From Candidatus Micrarchaeum sp. (GTDB taxonomy: Archaea; Micrarchaeota; Micrarchaeia; CAILAH01): a DNA stretch of 17,179 nt. Under the pieces are notes generated by a model, which was not told where the DNA came from, made no database searches, and saw nothing but the letters and a program-made list of their open reading frames with translations. This document shows positions 6,359 to 14,401 of this stretch, piece after piece (position 1 is the first letter of the stretch; each line of letters opens with the position of its first letter). Made by a program: the position numbers and the translations under genes. The stretch lies in NCBI GenBank assembly GCA_020723045.1, contig DYJQ01000020.1, forward strand, positions 1-17,179. The letters run 5' to 3'.

Positions 6359-7387
6359 TTAGATGAGTTTTACAAGGCCCCTGCCAAGGTCGGCTACGTT
6401 GGCCTGCATCAGTGCGGCAAACTGATGGATGAATGTGTATGCCGCAATGATAGCGATGAGTGGATAAAGAATCATCGTCAGTAAAAGAAACTGCACCGCC
6501 GAGGAGATCTTGCCCCACATACTCAAAGACGATGCGGATGTGGACGTTGCGCCCGCTACATCTTCATGCAACAGCCTCTGCTGTACATAATAGACTAGGT
6601 ACTGGCTCGGGTACTCATTCTTTATAAGGCCCATAATCGCATCCTCATTAATGTCAAGCGTAGTCTCGTAATTGGTGAGAAGGAGGAGCGAGAGGAAGAA
6701 AGGATAGACGAAGTAGAGGCCGATCGCCGTCGCTATCAGGAATGAACCGAGCGAACGCGTAAATGGAAATGAACGCAGGACGAGGCCCGCCGGGAATGCA
6801 TAGAAAAAGTAGCTGTCTATGATCTCAAGAAGGCCAAGCTGGAAGTACACAAACAGAAAACCGTAATAGATATATTCAAGGATGGGTTGTATGAAATTAC
6901 CGATAGCGGCGAGTGAACCGAGGCCTACTTTTATGAGGCCCTGCTCCGGAAACCACGCGCCACTCATGCCCGCGGTGGATGTGAGTGCATACATATAAAA
7001 GAGGGAATTATACATCTCGCTGAGTACATCAAGCCTGCTCAGGAGATAGACGCGCGCGAACATAATATGCGGCTCGGGGGCATTACCCAGCTGTTGATTG
7101 GATGTTACGAGTGCGACGACATCCTGCAGGCCGTTAGCATTCGCAACTTCAGTAAGGAATGTGCCAGCCAACTCTGATGCAAGCGATAACAGGCCTACGG
7201 CAAGAAAGAGAAGCACTACGGTTGCAAAGCACTGGAATATCTCATTCTTCACCCAACTCTCGATCTTGCGGTTGTTTATGATGTGCGCGACCATATACAG
7301 GATTGAGATTAGTGATGCGGTAATGAGTAGTATTACCGTTGCGAGTGGGTAAGCACCGGCCATCATGCCTGCATATACATCAGCCAT
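6359..7387 (-). CDS. Array membrane protein 6 (last gene): polytopic, VirB6/TrbL-like core, short form
   Basis: 342 residues, mostly membrane helices, function unknown. It carries all three blocks of the array family: YM (31-32) followed by a cytoplasmic helix with K47-x-E49; a central G201-x3-R205-x2-P208-x-T210-R211-x2-G214 block running into a helix that ends in VYP (about 227-229); and a C-terminal amphipathic tail ending VKLI. A small-residue patch TSTAGMSG (136-143) lies before the central block, as in other members. The stretch between VYP and the last helix is short (about 65 residues) and has no cysteine. Its EIIDSYFFYAFPAG stretch is closest to array protein 4. AGGTGG, 7 bases before the ATG, is a good ribosome binding site, and the gap from the previous gene is 21 bases. 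N-terminus out and C-terminus in is my inferred topology. Confidence 0.85.
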   Translation of the reverse strand: MADVYAGMMAGAYPLATVILLITASLISILYMVAHIINNRKIESWVKNEIFQCFATVVLLFLAVGLLSLASELAGTFLTEVANANGLQDVVALVTSNQQLGNAPEPHIMFARVYLLSRLDVLSEMYNSLFYMYALTSTAGMSGAWFPEQGLIKVGLGSLAAIGNFIQPILEYIYYGFLFVYFQLGLLEIIDSYFFYAFPAGLVLRSFPFTRSLGSFLIATAIGLYFVYPFFLSLLLLTNYETTLDINEDAIMGLIKNEYPSQYLVYYVQQRLLHEDVAGATSTSASSLSMWGKISSAVQFLLLTMILYPLIAIIAAYTFIHQFAALMQANVADLGRGLVKLI

Positions 7388-7408
7388 TTTTGAACCACCT
7401 TGTTTTCA

Positions 7409-8815
7409 TCATATCACCCTGAACACCTGGATGAGGTCTACCGGCTCGCCCATCGAAGAGGAGAGCGTCCGTATGAACTCAATCATCACTATGAATTCCA
7501 CAACAGGAAGAATGAACCCCACAAAGAAGAAGTCCCCATTGAGCAGTAGGGTTATGATGAACGCGAATAATGGGTGCGCTATAAACGAGATGTGTGTAAT
7601 GGATATAAAGACGGATGCGATCGATACAACACTTGCGATAAGGCCGCTAAGCACACTGGTCACCTGTCCCACTTTTGGAAGGATGGTCCCCACCCCTGAA
7701 AGCACCACAGATAACGCACCAAGTGTGGCCATAGTCCCTACGAACATCGTCACGCCATAACTTGCGGGTGTTGCGCCCTTTGCGATTATACCTCCGCTAC
7801 GGTTGCCGAGCAGTTCTGGCTTTTCTTCATACTCGTCCTTTATTTCACATTTATTATCTTCAAACTTAGAAATGTAACAGCACTTACTACTATCGCCGTT
7901 TGGCGGCTCACCCACGAGTACGCACGGTGTACAGAACTTGCGCGAAGGATTGTTTGGGTCAACAGGCTTGCATTCATTTGAAGCACAGTCATCATTCTTC
8001 TCGCATGTAGGTGTATTATAAAGGTATGAGTTTATCTGTACATCATCTATCTTTACATTATTCACGAGCACGTAGAAATTGTATGAGAGCAGGAGCGGGT
8101 ATACGAGATACATTGAGATTGCAATCGCTATGAGCGCACCGCCAAAACCGCGTGTAGGCGGTATCACGCGCATCAGTATGCCCAGCGGGAGGAATAGCGA
8201 AAGTCCGGTAGCCTCGAAAAACTTGAGCATGTAAAATTGCACAGACACGCTCATCAGCAGTATGGTAAGTGAGGAGAGCAAGTAGGGGGCAAAGTTGAGC
8301 AGTGGCTCAAGCCCGCCGAATGGGTGGAGGTCGCCCATAATAGACCCCGCATTTACCGTTGTGGAGGTCACCGCGCCAGTGTAGAGGAGCTGCACGAGGA
8401 GCATCTTGTAAAGGCGTTCCCCCTCATAATAGAGCAGTTTAAGGTAGGCTTCACTGAGTGCGAGTATGGGTGTATTATTGGGGTTGGCGCCCACCGACAT
8501 CAACTGAGCCACATTTCCGAGACCACTGAAATCGAGGCCAAGCGAGGTGGGTGTAGCGAGACAGAATGCCTCCTTGATGATGAGAATGAACATCAGGAAT
8601 ATGAAGACACTAAAAACATCACCTATCCCCGCACGCGCCAGCCCCTTCACCTGCGGTCTTGAGACGAGCGAGCCAATCATGTAAATTAGTGAATATAGTG
8701 TTATGCCTATTGTGAGCGCGAGCATTGAGTAGGTGAGCCAATCTATTGGTGGCGCACAGTAGCCAAATTGCAAAGCTGAAAGGGACGATGGCGGGATGGG
8801 AGTTAGGTGTGGCAT
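7409..8815 (-). CDS. Array membrane protein 5: polytopic, with 8-cysteine extracellular insert
   Basis: 468 residues, function unknown. YM is at 45-46, though the K-x-E motif after it is degenerate. The central block is G212-x3-R216-x2-P219-x-T221-R222-x2-G225, followed by VYP at 238-240, and the C-terminus is FRVI. Between VYP and the last helices lies a hydrophilic insert (about 252-345) with eight cysteines (271, 277, 282, 295, 298, 312, 313, 323), the pattern of a disulfide-knotted extracellular module. A glycine-rich hydrophobic stretch (350-405) follows, shared in style with proteins 1 and 3. Cys20 and Cys85, on either side of the first helical hairpin, could form another disulfide outside. 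The start ATG overlaps the previous stop (TAATG), with GAGGT 8 to 9 bases upstream, so translation is coupled. Confidence 0.85.
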   Translation of the reverse strand: MPHLTPIPPSSLSALQFGYCAPPIDWLTYSMLALTIGITLYSLIYMIGSLVSRPQVKGLARAGIGDVFSVFIFLMFILIIKEAFCLATPTSLGLDFSGLGNVAQLMSVGANPNNTPILALSEAYLKLLYYEGERLYKMLLVQLLYTGAVTSTTVNAGSIMGDLHPFGGLEPLLNFAPYLLSSLTILLMSVSVQFYMLKFFEATGLSLFLPLGILMRVIPPTRGFGGALIAIAISMYLVYPLLLSYNFYVLVNNVKIDDVQINSYLYNTPTCEKNDDCASNECKPVDPNNPSRKFCTPCVLVGEPPNGDSSKCCYISKFEDNKCEIKDEYEEKPELLGNRSGGIIAKGATPASYGVTMFVGTMATLGALSVVLSGVGTILPKVGQVTSVLSGLIASVVSIASVFISITHISFIAHPLFAFIITLLLNGDFFFVGFILPVVEFIVMIEFIRTLSSSMGEPVDLIQVFRVI

Positions 8816-10191
8816 TAGATTAACCTCACGAGATGGCCTAAGTTCAGTGGCGTGCCAAGGACTGTTTGCGAGAACTCGCGCATGAACAGCACGATTATGG
8901 TGAAGTTCAGGAAAGGAAGGATGGCTGCAAGTATTATGAATGAGATGCCCACACTCTCAATCACGTCCATAATATATAACATGAGGAAGAGGGCAAATAG
9001 GACTGATGATACATTTGAACTGATTGAAGACACCAACGCTACCCCTCCAGAGATCTTGCCTACTTTGCCGCCTTTATTTAAAAACTTGCTTACGAGAGAT
9101 ACAGATGTGAAGATGCCGTTTACCACCTTGGACACGGCTGTAGCGCCAATAGCTGCCTGCGCCCACCCGGGCATGCCCTTGAACATATTCTTTATTGAGT
9201 CTACGCCAACATCCACATTGCACTGTCCCTTTAATTCTGCTGAATCGATGGGCTTCTCAAATATGGAATAGTCTTTATTCAGGACCTTATCCATCATATC
9301 CCTGAGAAGGGGGCACTTGCTGGAATCCATCACTGCTTCAAGCGTTGTCTGGTTGTAGAAGAATTTCATCAAGCCCAGCTTTTCTGAAGTCTGATTCGGT
9401 GAATTCGGGTCAAGGAGGGTGGTGATAAGATAGATATCAAAGAGGAATACTGCTGGCGTGATGATGTATGCGCCTATGCATATCGCTATGAGTATGTTGC
9501 CTGCGTTCATCGTTGTGGGAAATGCGCGCAGTATTACCCCAAGCGGGAGGAATATCGGGATTATGCTTGATTCTATAAGATTGAGGAGCATGAGCTGAAA
9601 ACCGTTTATGAACAGTGCAGTTGTGAGCAGGTTGACGCCAAAACCGACTGCGTACATTATGGGCTTGGCCACACTTACCAAATCTATGGGTACGAGTTTA
9701 TTTCCTAATGGGATGTTATATGTCTGGTTTATGAGATTAGAGATCATCATGTTGAGCATTGTGAGCGCTACCAAGTGGATGAAGAAGTATATCTGGGTCC
9801 ATGCAATATAGAGCTTGGAGATGCTAAACATGTCGTTCCCTTGAAGATTCATGTCGCCAAAGAACAGCGTTATCACAATAGTGGATACCACAGTATAGAG
9901 TGCCGGCAGGGATGCTATGAGCACGAGCGATACTATCGCTTGGTAGAATGTATCCTTTGACATCGCGAGCATACGCGCATCCGAGAGTATTGAGTGGCCC
10001 ATGTATAGGAGTGCGGAGATGAGGATGGCAATCCCCACAGCGATGTATGCAACAGAACTCTGCTGGAGTATGTCTGAAATCCTCTGCGCGTATGCACTCA
10101 CATTAGTAGGTGCCGCCGCAAAAATCATATTGGAGAATAGCAGTATGGCAATAAAAGCGAATGCCAGTGTGAATACTCCTTTCCATTTCAT
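8815..10191 (-). CDS. Array membrane protein 3-type, fourth gene: polytopic with signal peptide and long insert
   Basis: 458 residues from the ATG at 10191. The N-terminus (MKWKGVFTLAFAFIAILLFS, then NMIFAAAP) is a good signal peptide with likely cleavage near residue 27. YM is at 63-64 with SKD at 78-80. The central block G218-x3-R222-x2-P225-x-T-M-x2-G231 keeps the first Arg but has Met where the others have the second Arg. The C-terminus is VRLI. An insert at about 258-345 holds two cysteines (293, 324) and N-glycosylation sequons (NQT twice), followed by a Lys/Gly-rich segment (about 350-385). A GTG at 10230 is in frame but would bury the signal peptide behind charged residues; the ATG has GAGGGC about 9 bases upstream. 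A 57-base gap separates it from the previous gene and contains a 13-bp direct repeat. Confidence 0.83.
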   Translation of the reverse strand: MKWKGVFTLAFAFIAILLFSNMIFAAAPTNVSAYAQRISDILQQSSVAYIAVGIAILISALLYMGHSILSDARMLAMSKDTFYQAIVSLVLIASLPALYTVVSTIVITLFFGDMNLQGNDMFSISKLYIAWTQIYFFIHLVALTMLNMMISNLINQTYNIPLGNKLVPIDLVSVAKPIMYAVGFGVNLLTTALFINGFQLMLLNLIESSIIPIFLPLGVILRAFPTTMNAGNILIAICIGAYIITPAVFLFDIYLITTLLDPNSPNQTSEKLGLMKFFYNQTTLEAVMDSSKCPLLRDMMDKVLNKDYSIFEKPIDSAELKGQCNVDVGVDSIKNMFKGMPGWAQAAIGATAVSKVVNGIFTSVSLVSKFLNKGGKVGKISGGVALVSSISSNVSSVLFALFLMLYIMDVIESVGISFIILAAILPFLNFTIIVLFMREFSQTVLGTPLNLGHLVRLI

Positions 10192-10248
10192 ATCATATCT
10201 GCCCTCGACCATCAACCGCGCAATCCCCACATCTCCACCAACTTCATA

Positions 10249-11421
10249 TCATATCAGCCTCGTGAGCCCTGCGATCTCCACATCACCACCAAAAAGCGCG
10301 GATATCTCCCTTATCGCCGAGATTGTGCCTACGAGCGAGAAGACTGATGAGAATGTGACTGCGAGGATTATGCGCGCCACCACTTCAACAAGCGTATAGT
10401 TGTGGTTATCAGGGTCTTGGGGGTCATAATATTCTCTTGCCGTGCCAAATGCAGCGTTATCACGAGGGTTGGGTATTGCAGCAGCAGTGCCCATGTTGAG
10501 TTCAGGTACATTTTGTTTATTTAGCTCCGTTATTGCCATTCCGAATGCATTCGTACCCGCGCCCTTCTCACGCATATCCTCCAGCACCTCATCAAAATCC
10601 TTGCTCGTGCCGGAACTATCCATTATGCTTCCGAACGTCATAAACGTAAACTGCCATTTTGCGGTGTCGAGCATGAACCGCGTGCTGAAATGCTCTGCTG
10701 AGGTTATCACAACCTGCGAGAGTATATACATGTATGGGAGCACAAAGAAAAGGCCGAGTGTTATACCCATTAAGAGACCACCCAGCTTGCGCGTGAATGG
10801 CAGTATCCTAAACACCAAGCCCATGTTAAAGAATGCTGGGAAAAAGTACGCCGCATTTATTATCAGGAACAGCTCCTGGAATTTTATGAACAGCAGTACT
10901 TTGTATAAGATCGAGAAAGACTCACCGAATACGAATGAGTGAAAGCCCGCCCATGCCATCGGCCTACCTTGTAAAAGTCCGACTGACGTGGAAGTGCCTG
11001 CAGCGGTTGAGGACCAGTCGAATGCGCGCAGTGTGCCTTTTGCGAGCACGCGTACGTTGTTGTACATCTCGGCAAGGTGTGCGCGCGCAACCTTTACATG
11101 TGCGGTAAGGCCAATATCTGATGTGCAAACGCCATTATAGAGTGTGTTCTCTTGAAGCGCCAAGCAGAATAGGTTATTCATCATTGCTATGCCTGCTATG
11201 ACCGAGCCCACAATTATGAGAGAATAGACTGCTTGGGCCAACTCGTGTTTAGAAAATGCAAGCAAGTTCTCATTAGAGAAAAAGTGCGATGCCATATAGA
11301 GTAGCGAAACGAAAATGATGTGTATCGTCGCAACCAGCAGTGCTATGGGCACAAATTCAAAGAAGAATTGCGTGAATGATGGGAAAAATGGAGAGGAGAA
11401 TAGTATCAACGGGAATTGCAT
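10249..11421 (-). CDS. Array membrane protein, third gene: polytopic, short form
   Basis: 390 residues, function unknown. The hydrophobic N-terminal region leads into YM (42-43) and the SKHE block (57-60). The post-helix cysteines C86 and C99 sit where the chain should face outward. A small-residue patch SSTAAGTSTSVG (137-148) precedes the central block G201-x3-R205-x2-P208-x-T210-R211-x2-G214, and a long helix ends at VLP (227-229). The variable stretch (about 240-345) is hydrophilic, lacks cysteine and is rich in Asp, Asn and Met. The C-terminus is GGDVEIAGLTRLI. Its start codon overlaps the previous stop (TGATG) with GAGGTGAG about 6 bases upstream, so it is coupled to the gene before it. 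The block INAAYFFPAFFNMG resembles the last gene of the array most. Confidence 0.85.
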   Translation of the reverse strand: MQFPLILFSSPFFPSFTQFFFEFVPIALLVATIHIIFVSLLYMASHFFSNENLLAFSKHELAQAVYSLIIVGSVIAGIAMMNNLFCLALQENTLYNGVCTSDIGLTAHVKVARAHLAEMYNNVRVLAKGTLRAFDWSSTAAGTSTSVGLLQGRPMAWAGFHSFVFGESFSILYKVLLFIKFQELFLIINAAYFFPAFFNMGLVFRILPFTRKLGGLLMGITLGLFFVLPYMYILSQVVITSAEHFSTRFMLDTAKWQFTFMTFGSIMDSSGTSKDFDEVLEDMREKGAGTNAFGMAITELNKQNVPELNMGTAAAIPNPRDNAAFGTAREYYDPQDPDNHNYTLVEVVARIILAVTFSSVFSLVGTISAIREISALFGGDVEIAGLTRLI

Positions 11422-12350
11422 CAGGCGCTCACCTCTTTAATGAATTTTAGGATGGAGTTGGCCATTGCCACTGATAGTATTATGGCCAATGCGGGGATGG
11501 CTATCGCCAAGAAGAGATGGCCGCCAAGCGAGAGAAACATATCGCGGATACCATCATAATTGAATGCGGTCAGCACGTAGAATATTTTGTTCTCGACCCC
11601 AGAGAAAAATTTGGTCCATATGCTTGGTGTGGTATGGATGCCGCTTGCAATATCATCATATGTTATCTGAGTAATGACTGCTTTGTATGTATCGAGCGAA
11701 ACAACGTAGATGTAGGGATAGATGGTGTAGAGCGATAATGCAAGTGCCATCAAGAAAGTGCCCGCATCCCTCGTCATGGGGAAGGCACGCAGGAATATGC
11801 CAACGGGCATTGTAATGGAAAATGCAGTCTCCTTGAGCACTATGAGCAGGAGCGATTGTATGTATAGGCTTGCAAATACGGACTCGAGTATGAAGGAGAC
11901 AACATTAAGGCTTGTGTAAAAATATTTCAGCCCGCCCAGTGGATTGAATTTTATGGAGAATGTGACTACAGTCATGTTGGAGAGCGCGCTTATCTCAAGC
12001 ATCATCATGAAGAGGTTGCGCAGGATTGGGTAGACCTCTGAGTAGACGACTGTATTCATCCCTTCCACTGCACGCTCAAAAAGGCTTGCACCATTAGCTG
12101 TTGAGCAGGATAACTCGTTTGCAATCGCAACAATGGTTGTGAATGAGGCGACAAGAGCACCCGTGACAAAGACGTTGTACAACTCCCGTTTCGAGAACTC
12201 AATGTACTCCTCCCTCCTTAAGAGATTGCCCAGCATGTAGGATAGGGATACTATAAGGAGCATGATGAGCATGGCTAGGAATACATTCTGCCATATCAGG
12301 CCGCCAATCACTGGAGTTGTGCAGCTCAACACCATATCACCTTTCTTCAT
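11421..12350 (-). CDS. Array membrane protein, second gene: shortest member, lacks the RLI tail
   Basis: 309 residues, function unknown. YM is at 38-39, FSKRE at 52-56, and the central block G184-x3-R188-x2-P191-x-T193-R194-x2-G197 is followed by IYP (210-212). C10 in the N-terminal segment and C82 after the second helix match the cysteine pair of the fifth gene. The variable stretch is short (about 50 residues). It is the only member without the C-terminal R/K-L/V-I tripeptide: it ends ILKFIKEVSA, about 13 residues early relative to the others. The start ATG overlaps the previous stop (ATGA). An alternative ATG five codons on (12335) sits too close to AAGGTGAT to be clearly better. Confidence 0.85.
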   Translation of the reverse strand: MKKGDMVLSCTTPVIGGLIWQNVFLAMLIMLLIVSLSYMLGNLLRREEYIEFSKRELYNVFVTGALVASFTTIVAIANELSCSTANGASLFERAVEGMNTVVYSEVYPILRNLFMMMLEISALSNMTVVTFSIKFNPLGGLKYFYTSLNVVSFILESVFASLYIQSLLLIVLKETAFSITMPVGIFLRAFPMTRDAGTFLMALALSLYTIYPYIYVVSLDTYKAVITQITYDDIASGIHTTPSIWTKFFSGVENKIFYVLTAFNYDGIRDMFLSLGGHLFLAIAIPALAIILSVAMANSILKFIKEVSA

Positions 12351-14401
12351 ATCAATTTGCCCAAGCCCATAAGGGATGAGTCACCACCAATGCTCTCAGC
12401 TATCGAACGGAAGAATGTCACTGTGATTATAATGGCAAAAATACTTATCATAAATACCATGATAACGCGCGTGAACAGTATGGTGATGTTGAACTCGCGG
12501 GCATTATCTACAACACCAGAGGTTGTCCAGCCAGCAATACTGCCCATTATCTCATTGAATAGGCCGATCGAGCCTGCACATGATGTGTAGTCGGATTCGC
12601 CATACATCTTGAAACTGCTGTCAATCATTTCACCTCCAGAATCGACAATGAACTCCCATGAGTTTTGGATAGCCTTGGACATAGAGTACCAGACATTCCA
12701 GCTTGCATCGCTCACCTCTGGCTGGGTGTATGTTGGCTCAAAATAGGCCTCTGCCATATGGCCGCTGTACGCATCGCATGCGATCTCATCAAACATTGCA
12801 GTTGAGAGATCTGACTTGATGCTTACACTTGAGATAATAAAGGAAATCACCGCAAACGGTCCGCCTACCAGCCCGCCGATCACCTTGCCGAGAAATCCCT
12901 TGAAACCTTTTTTTGCAACCTCCTTCACCACCGTTTTTGACACTTTTTTAAACCCTTTTTGTGTAGCCCAGCTCATAGCCAGCTTGCCACCTGTACTTAC
13001 AATATCGCCGGTCACACCAGACCAATATAGATCATTGACGTCCCCAACCGTCTGCCCGCCTATGTATGCATCGCGCATCTCCTTAAACTCCTGGTTCTTG
13101 ATTATGTATTGCTGTGAACATTCAGTTGATTCGCATTGCTGGACCACGAGCACGGGGACTGAGAGCGTATACACATACTCATAGCCCGGCTGCAACCTCA
13201 TCTCCTCATCATAATAGTCTGCATAGAACGAGATTGTTATGTTGTAAAACTTCATGTAATTTCCAAGCGTTTCTGAATCCATAATATCCGCTCTCTGCAT
13301 ACTATCGAGTGGGAGTTCACATTCCACGGGCTTTTCTGAAGTAGCATCAATGCCATTACACAAGACGCTTCCTCCCTCCTCATTTACAGTATAGTTGAAC
13401 AGCGGAATCGTGCTCGTGAATGAGAGGTTTGCAGTCGTTCCCTCTTTGTATATAATGATGTCCTGCGGTCCCAGAAATATGATGTAGTTGCCCTCCATAC
13501 CGGGCATACCATTGAACCAGTCCACGTTTATGTAAGTGCCTGAGAAGTCTTGAACAGCCTTCCCATAGAAATCATCTGAAAACGCATATGCTATGAAAGC
13601 AGGGTAGACGAACTGGAGTGTGATGAAAAGCGCGAGGAGTGTTGAACCCAGCCTGCGCGTTATTGGGAGTGCACGAAAGAGGATGCCCACAAGAAAGATT
13701 TTCGGGCCGGCCTCGCTTATGAATAGGAGGACGCCCTTATGCGCGATAACCATGAACAGCACCATGATTATGAGCTCGTTTATGTACTCGAGCAAATCAG
13801 CAACCTTTGTGAGGCCAGGAAACATAGGCGCATTCAGAGAGGGGGCCATGATCGCGCCCATACCGCCGGCAGTTGTGCTTGATGATGAAATAGATGCAAG
13901 CCCTTGAAAATGTATGTTAAGCGAGGAGGAGAGTAAACCAACGAACGATTCGGCTGCATAGCTGCGCATGAGCAGTTGTTTGATGCCTAATTTCGATGTA
14001 CTTATGTATCCCTGACCCTGCAGGGTGGGTGTGATGGCGTTCGGGTCATAGCCCTCCATCACAGCGTCTACCTGTTCTATTGCGAGTCTGATAAAATCCT
14101 GTTGGGCAGGAGGCGGCCCGCTAAACTGGACAAAAAACAGCTGTGCTGCAACTGCGAGTAGCATCACGTTTGCCACAAGAAAGAGCGTGTAAAAGTTCTC
14201 ATAAAACTCATTCTTAGCCCACGCGAGCGCCTGCGGTGTGCCTATCACACTGGCCACCATATAGCCAAGTGCGGCAATCGTAAACCCTATTGTGACGCCT
14301 ACCAGTGAGGCTGAGAGTACTTCCTGCTCGAATGCAGAGAGCGCATGCGTACTGCTCGCAAGGATCAGAAGCACTGTGAGTGGCAACAAGAGGGCCCGCA
14401 T
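12347..14401 (-). CDS. Array membrane protein, first gene: largest member, with big extracellular domain
   Basis: 684 residues, function unknown. A signal-peptide-like start (MRALLLPLTVLLILASSTHA) precedes YM (47-48) and AKNE (62-65). A Ser/Gly-rich patch SSSSTTAGGMG (172-182) is followed by the central block G239-x3-R243-x2-P246-x-T248-R249-x2-G252, with VYP at 265-267. An insert of about 190 residues (275-465) is predicted to be beta-rich and outside: it has cysteines 348, 361, 423 and 428 and sequons at NLS, NYT and NIT. Next come a Lys/Gly-rich amphipathic segment (about 480-510), more helices, and a tail GLGKLI. The start is ATG 14401; a TTG just before it is in frame but less likely. 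It is the promoter-proximal gene and appears leaderless, with a TATA-like box 27 bases upstream. Confidence 0.87.
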   Translation of the reverse strand: MRALLLPLTVLLILASSTHALSAFEQEVLSASLVGVTIGFTIAALGYMVASVIGTPQALAWAKNEFYENFYTLFLVANVMLLAVAAQLFFVQFSGPPPAQQDFIRLAIEQVDAVMEGYDPNAITPTLQGQGYISTSKLGIKQLLMRSYAAESFVGLLSSSLNIHFQGLASISSSSTTAGGMGAIMAPSLNAPMFPGLTKVADLLEYINELIIMVLFMVIAHKGVLLFISEAGPKIFLVGILFRALPITRRLGSTLLALFITLQFVYPAFIAYAFSDDFYGKAVQDFSGTYINVDWFNGMPGMEGNYIIFLGPQDIIIYKEGTTANLSFTSTIPLFNYTVNEEGGSVLCNGIDATSEKPVECELPLDSMQRADIMDSETLGNYMKFYNITISFYADYYDEEMRLQPGYEYVYTLSVPVLVVQQCESTECSQQYIIKNQEFKEMRDAYIGGQTVGDVNDLYWSGVTGDIVSTGGKLAMSWATQKGFKKVSKTVVKEVAKKGFKGFLGKVIGGLVGGPFAVISFIISSVSIKSDLSTAMFDEIACDAYSGHMAEAYFEPTYTQPEVSDASWNVWYSMSKAIQNSWEFIVDSGGEMIDSSFKMYGESDYTSCAGSIGLFNEIMGSIAGWTTSGVVDNAREFNITILFTRVIMVFMISIFAIIITVTFFRSIAESIGGDSSLMGLGKLI

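Noticed and set aside
6272..6484. Plus-strand 70-codon frame starting in the AT-rich spacer
   Set aside because: Most of it is antisense to the conserved C-terminus of the last array gene, and there is no ribosome binding site.
10192..10230. GTG start 13 codons upstream for the fourth array gene
   Set aside because: It would put charged residues before a clear signal peptide; the ATG at 10191 gives a normal signal sequence.
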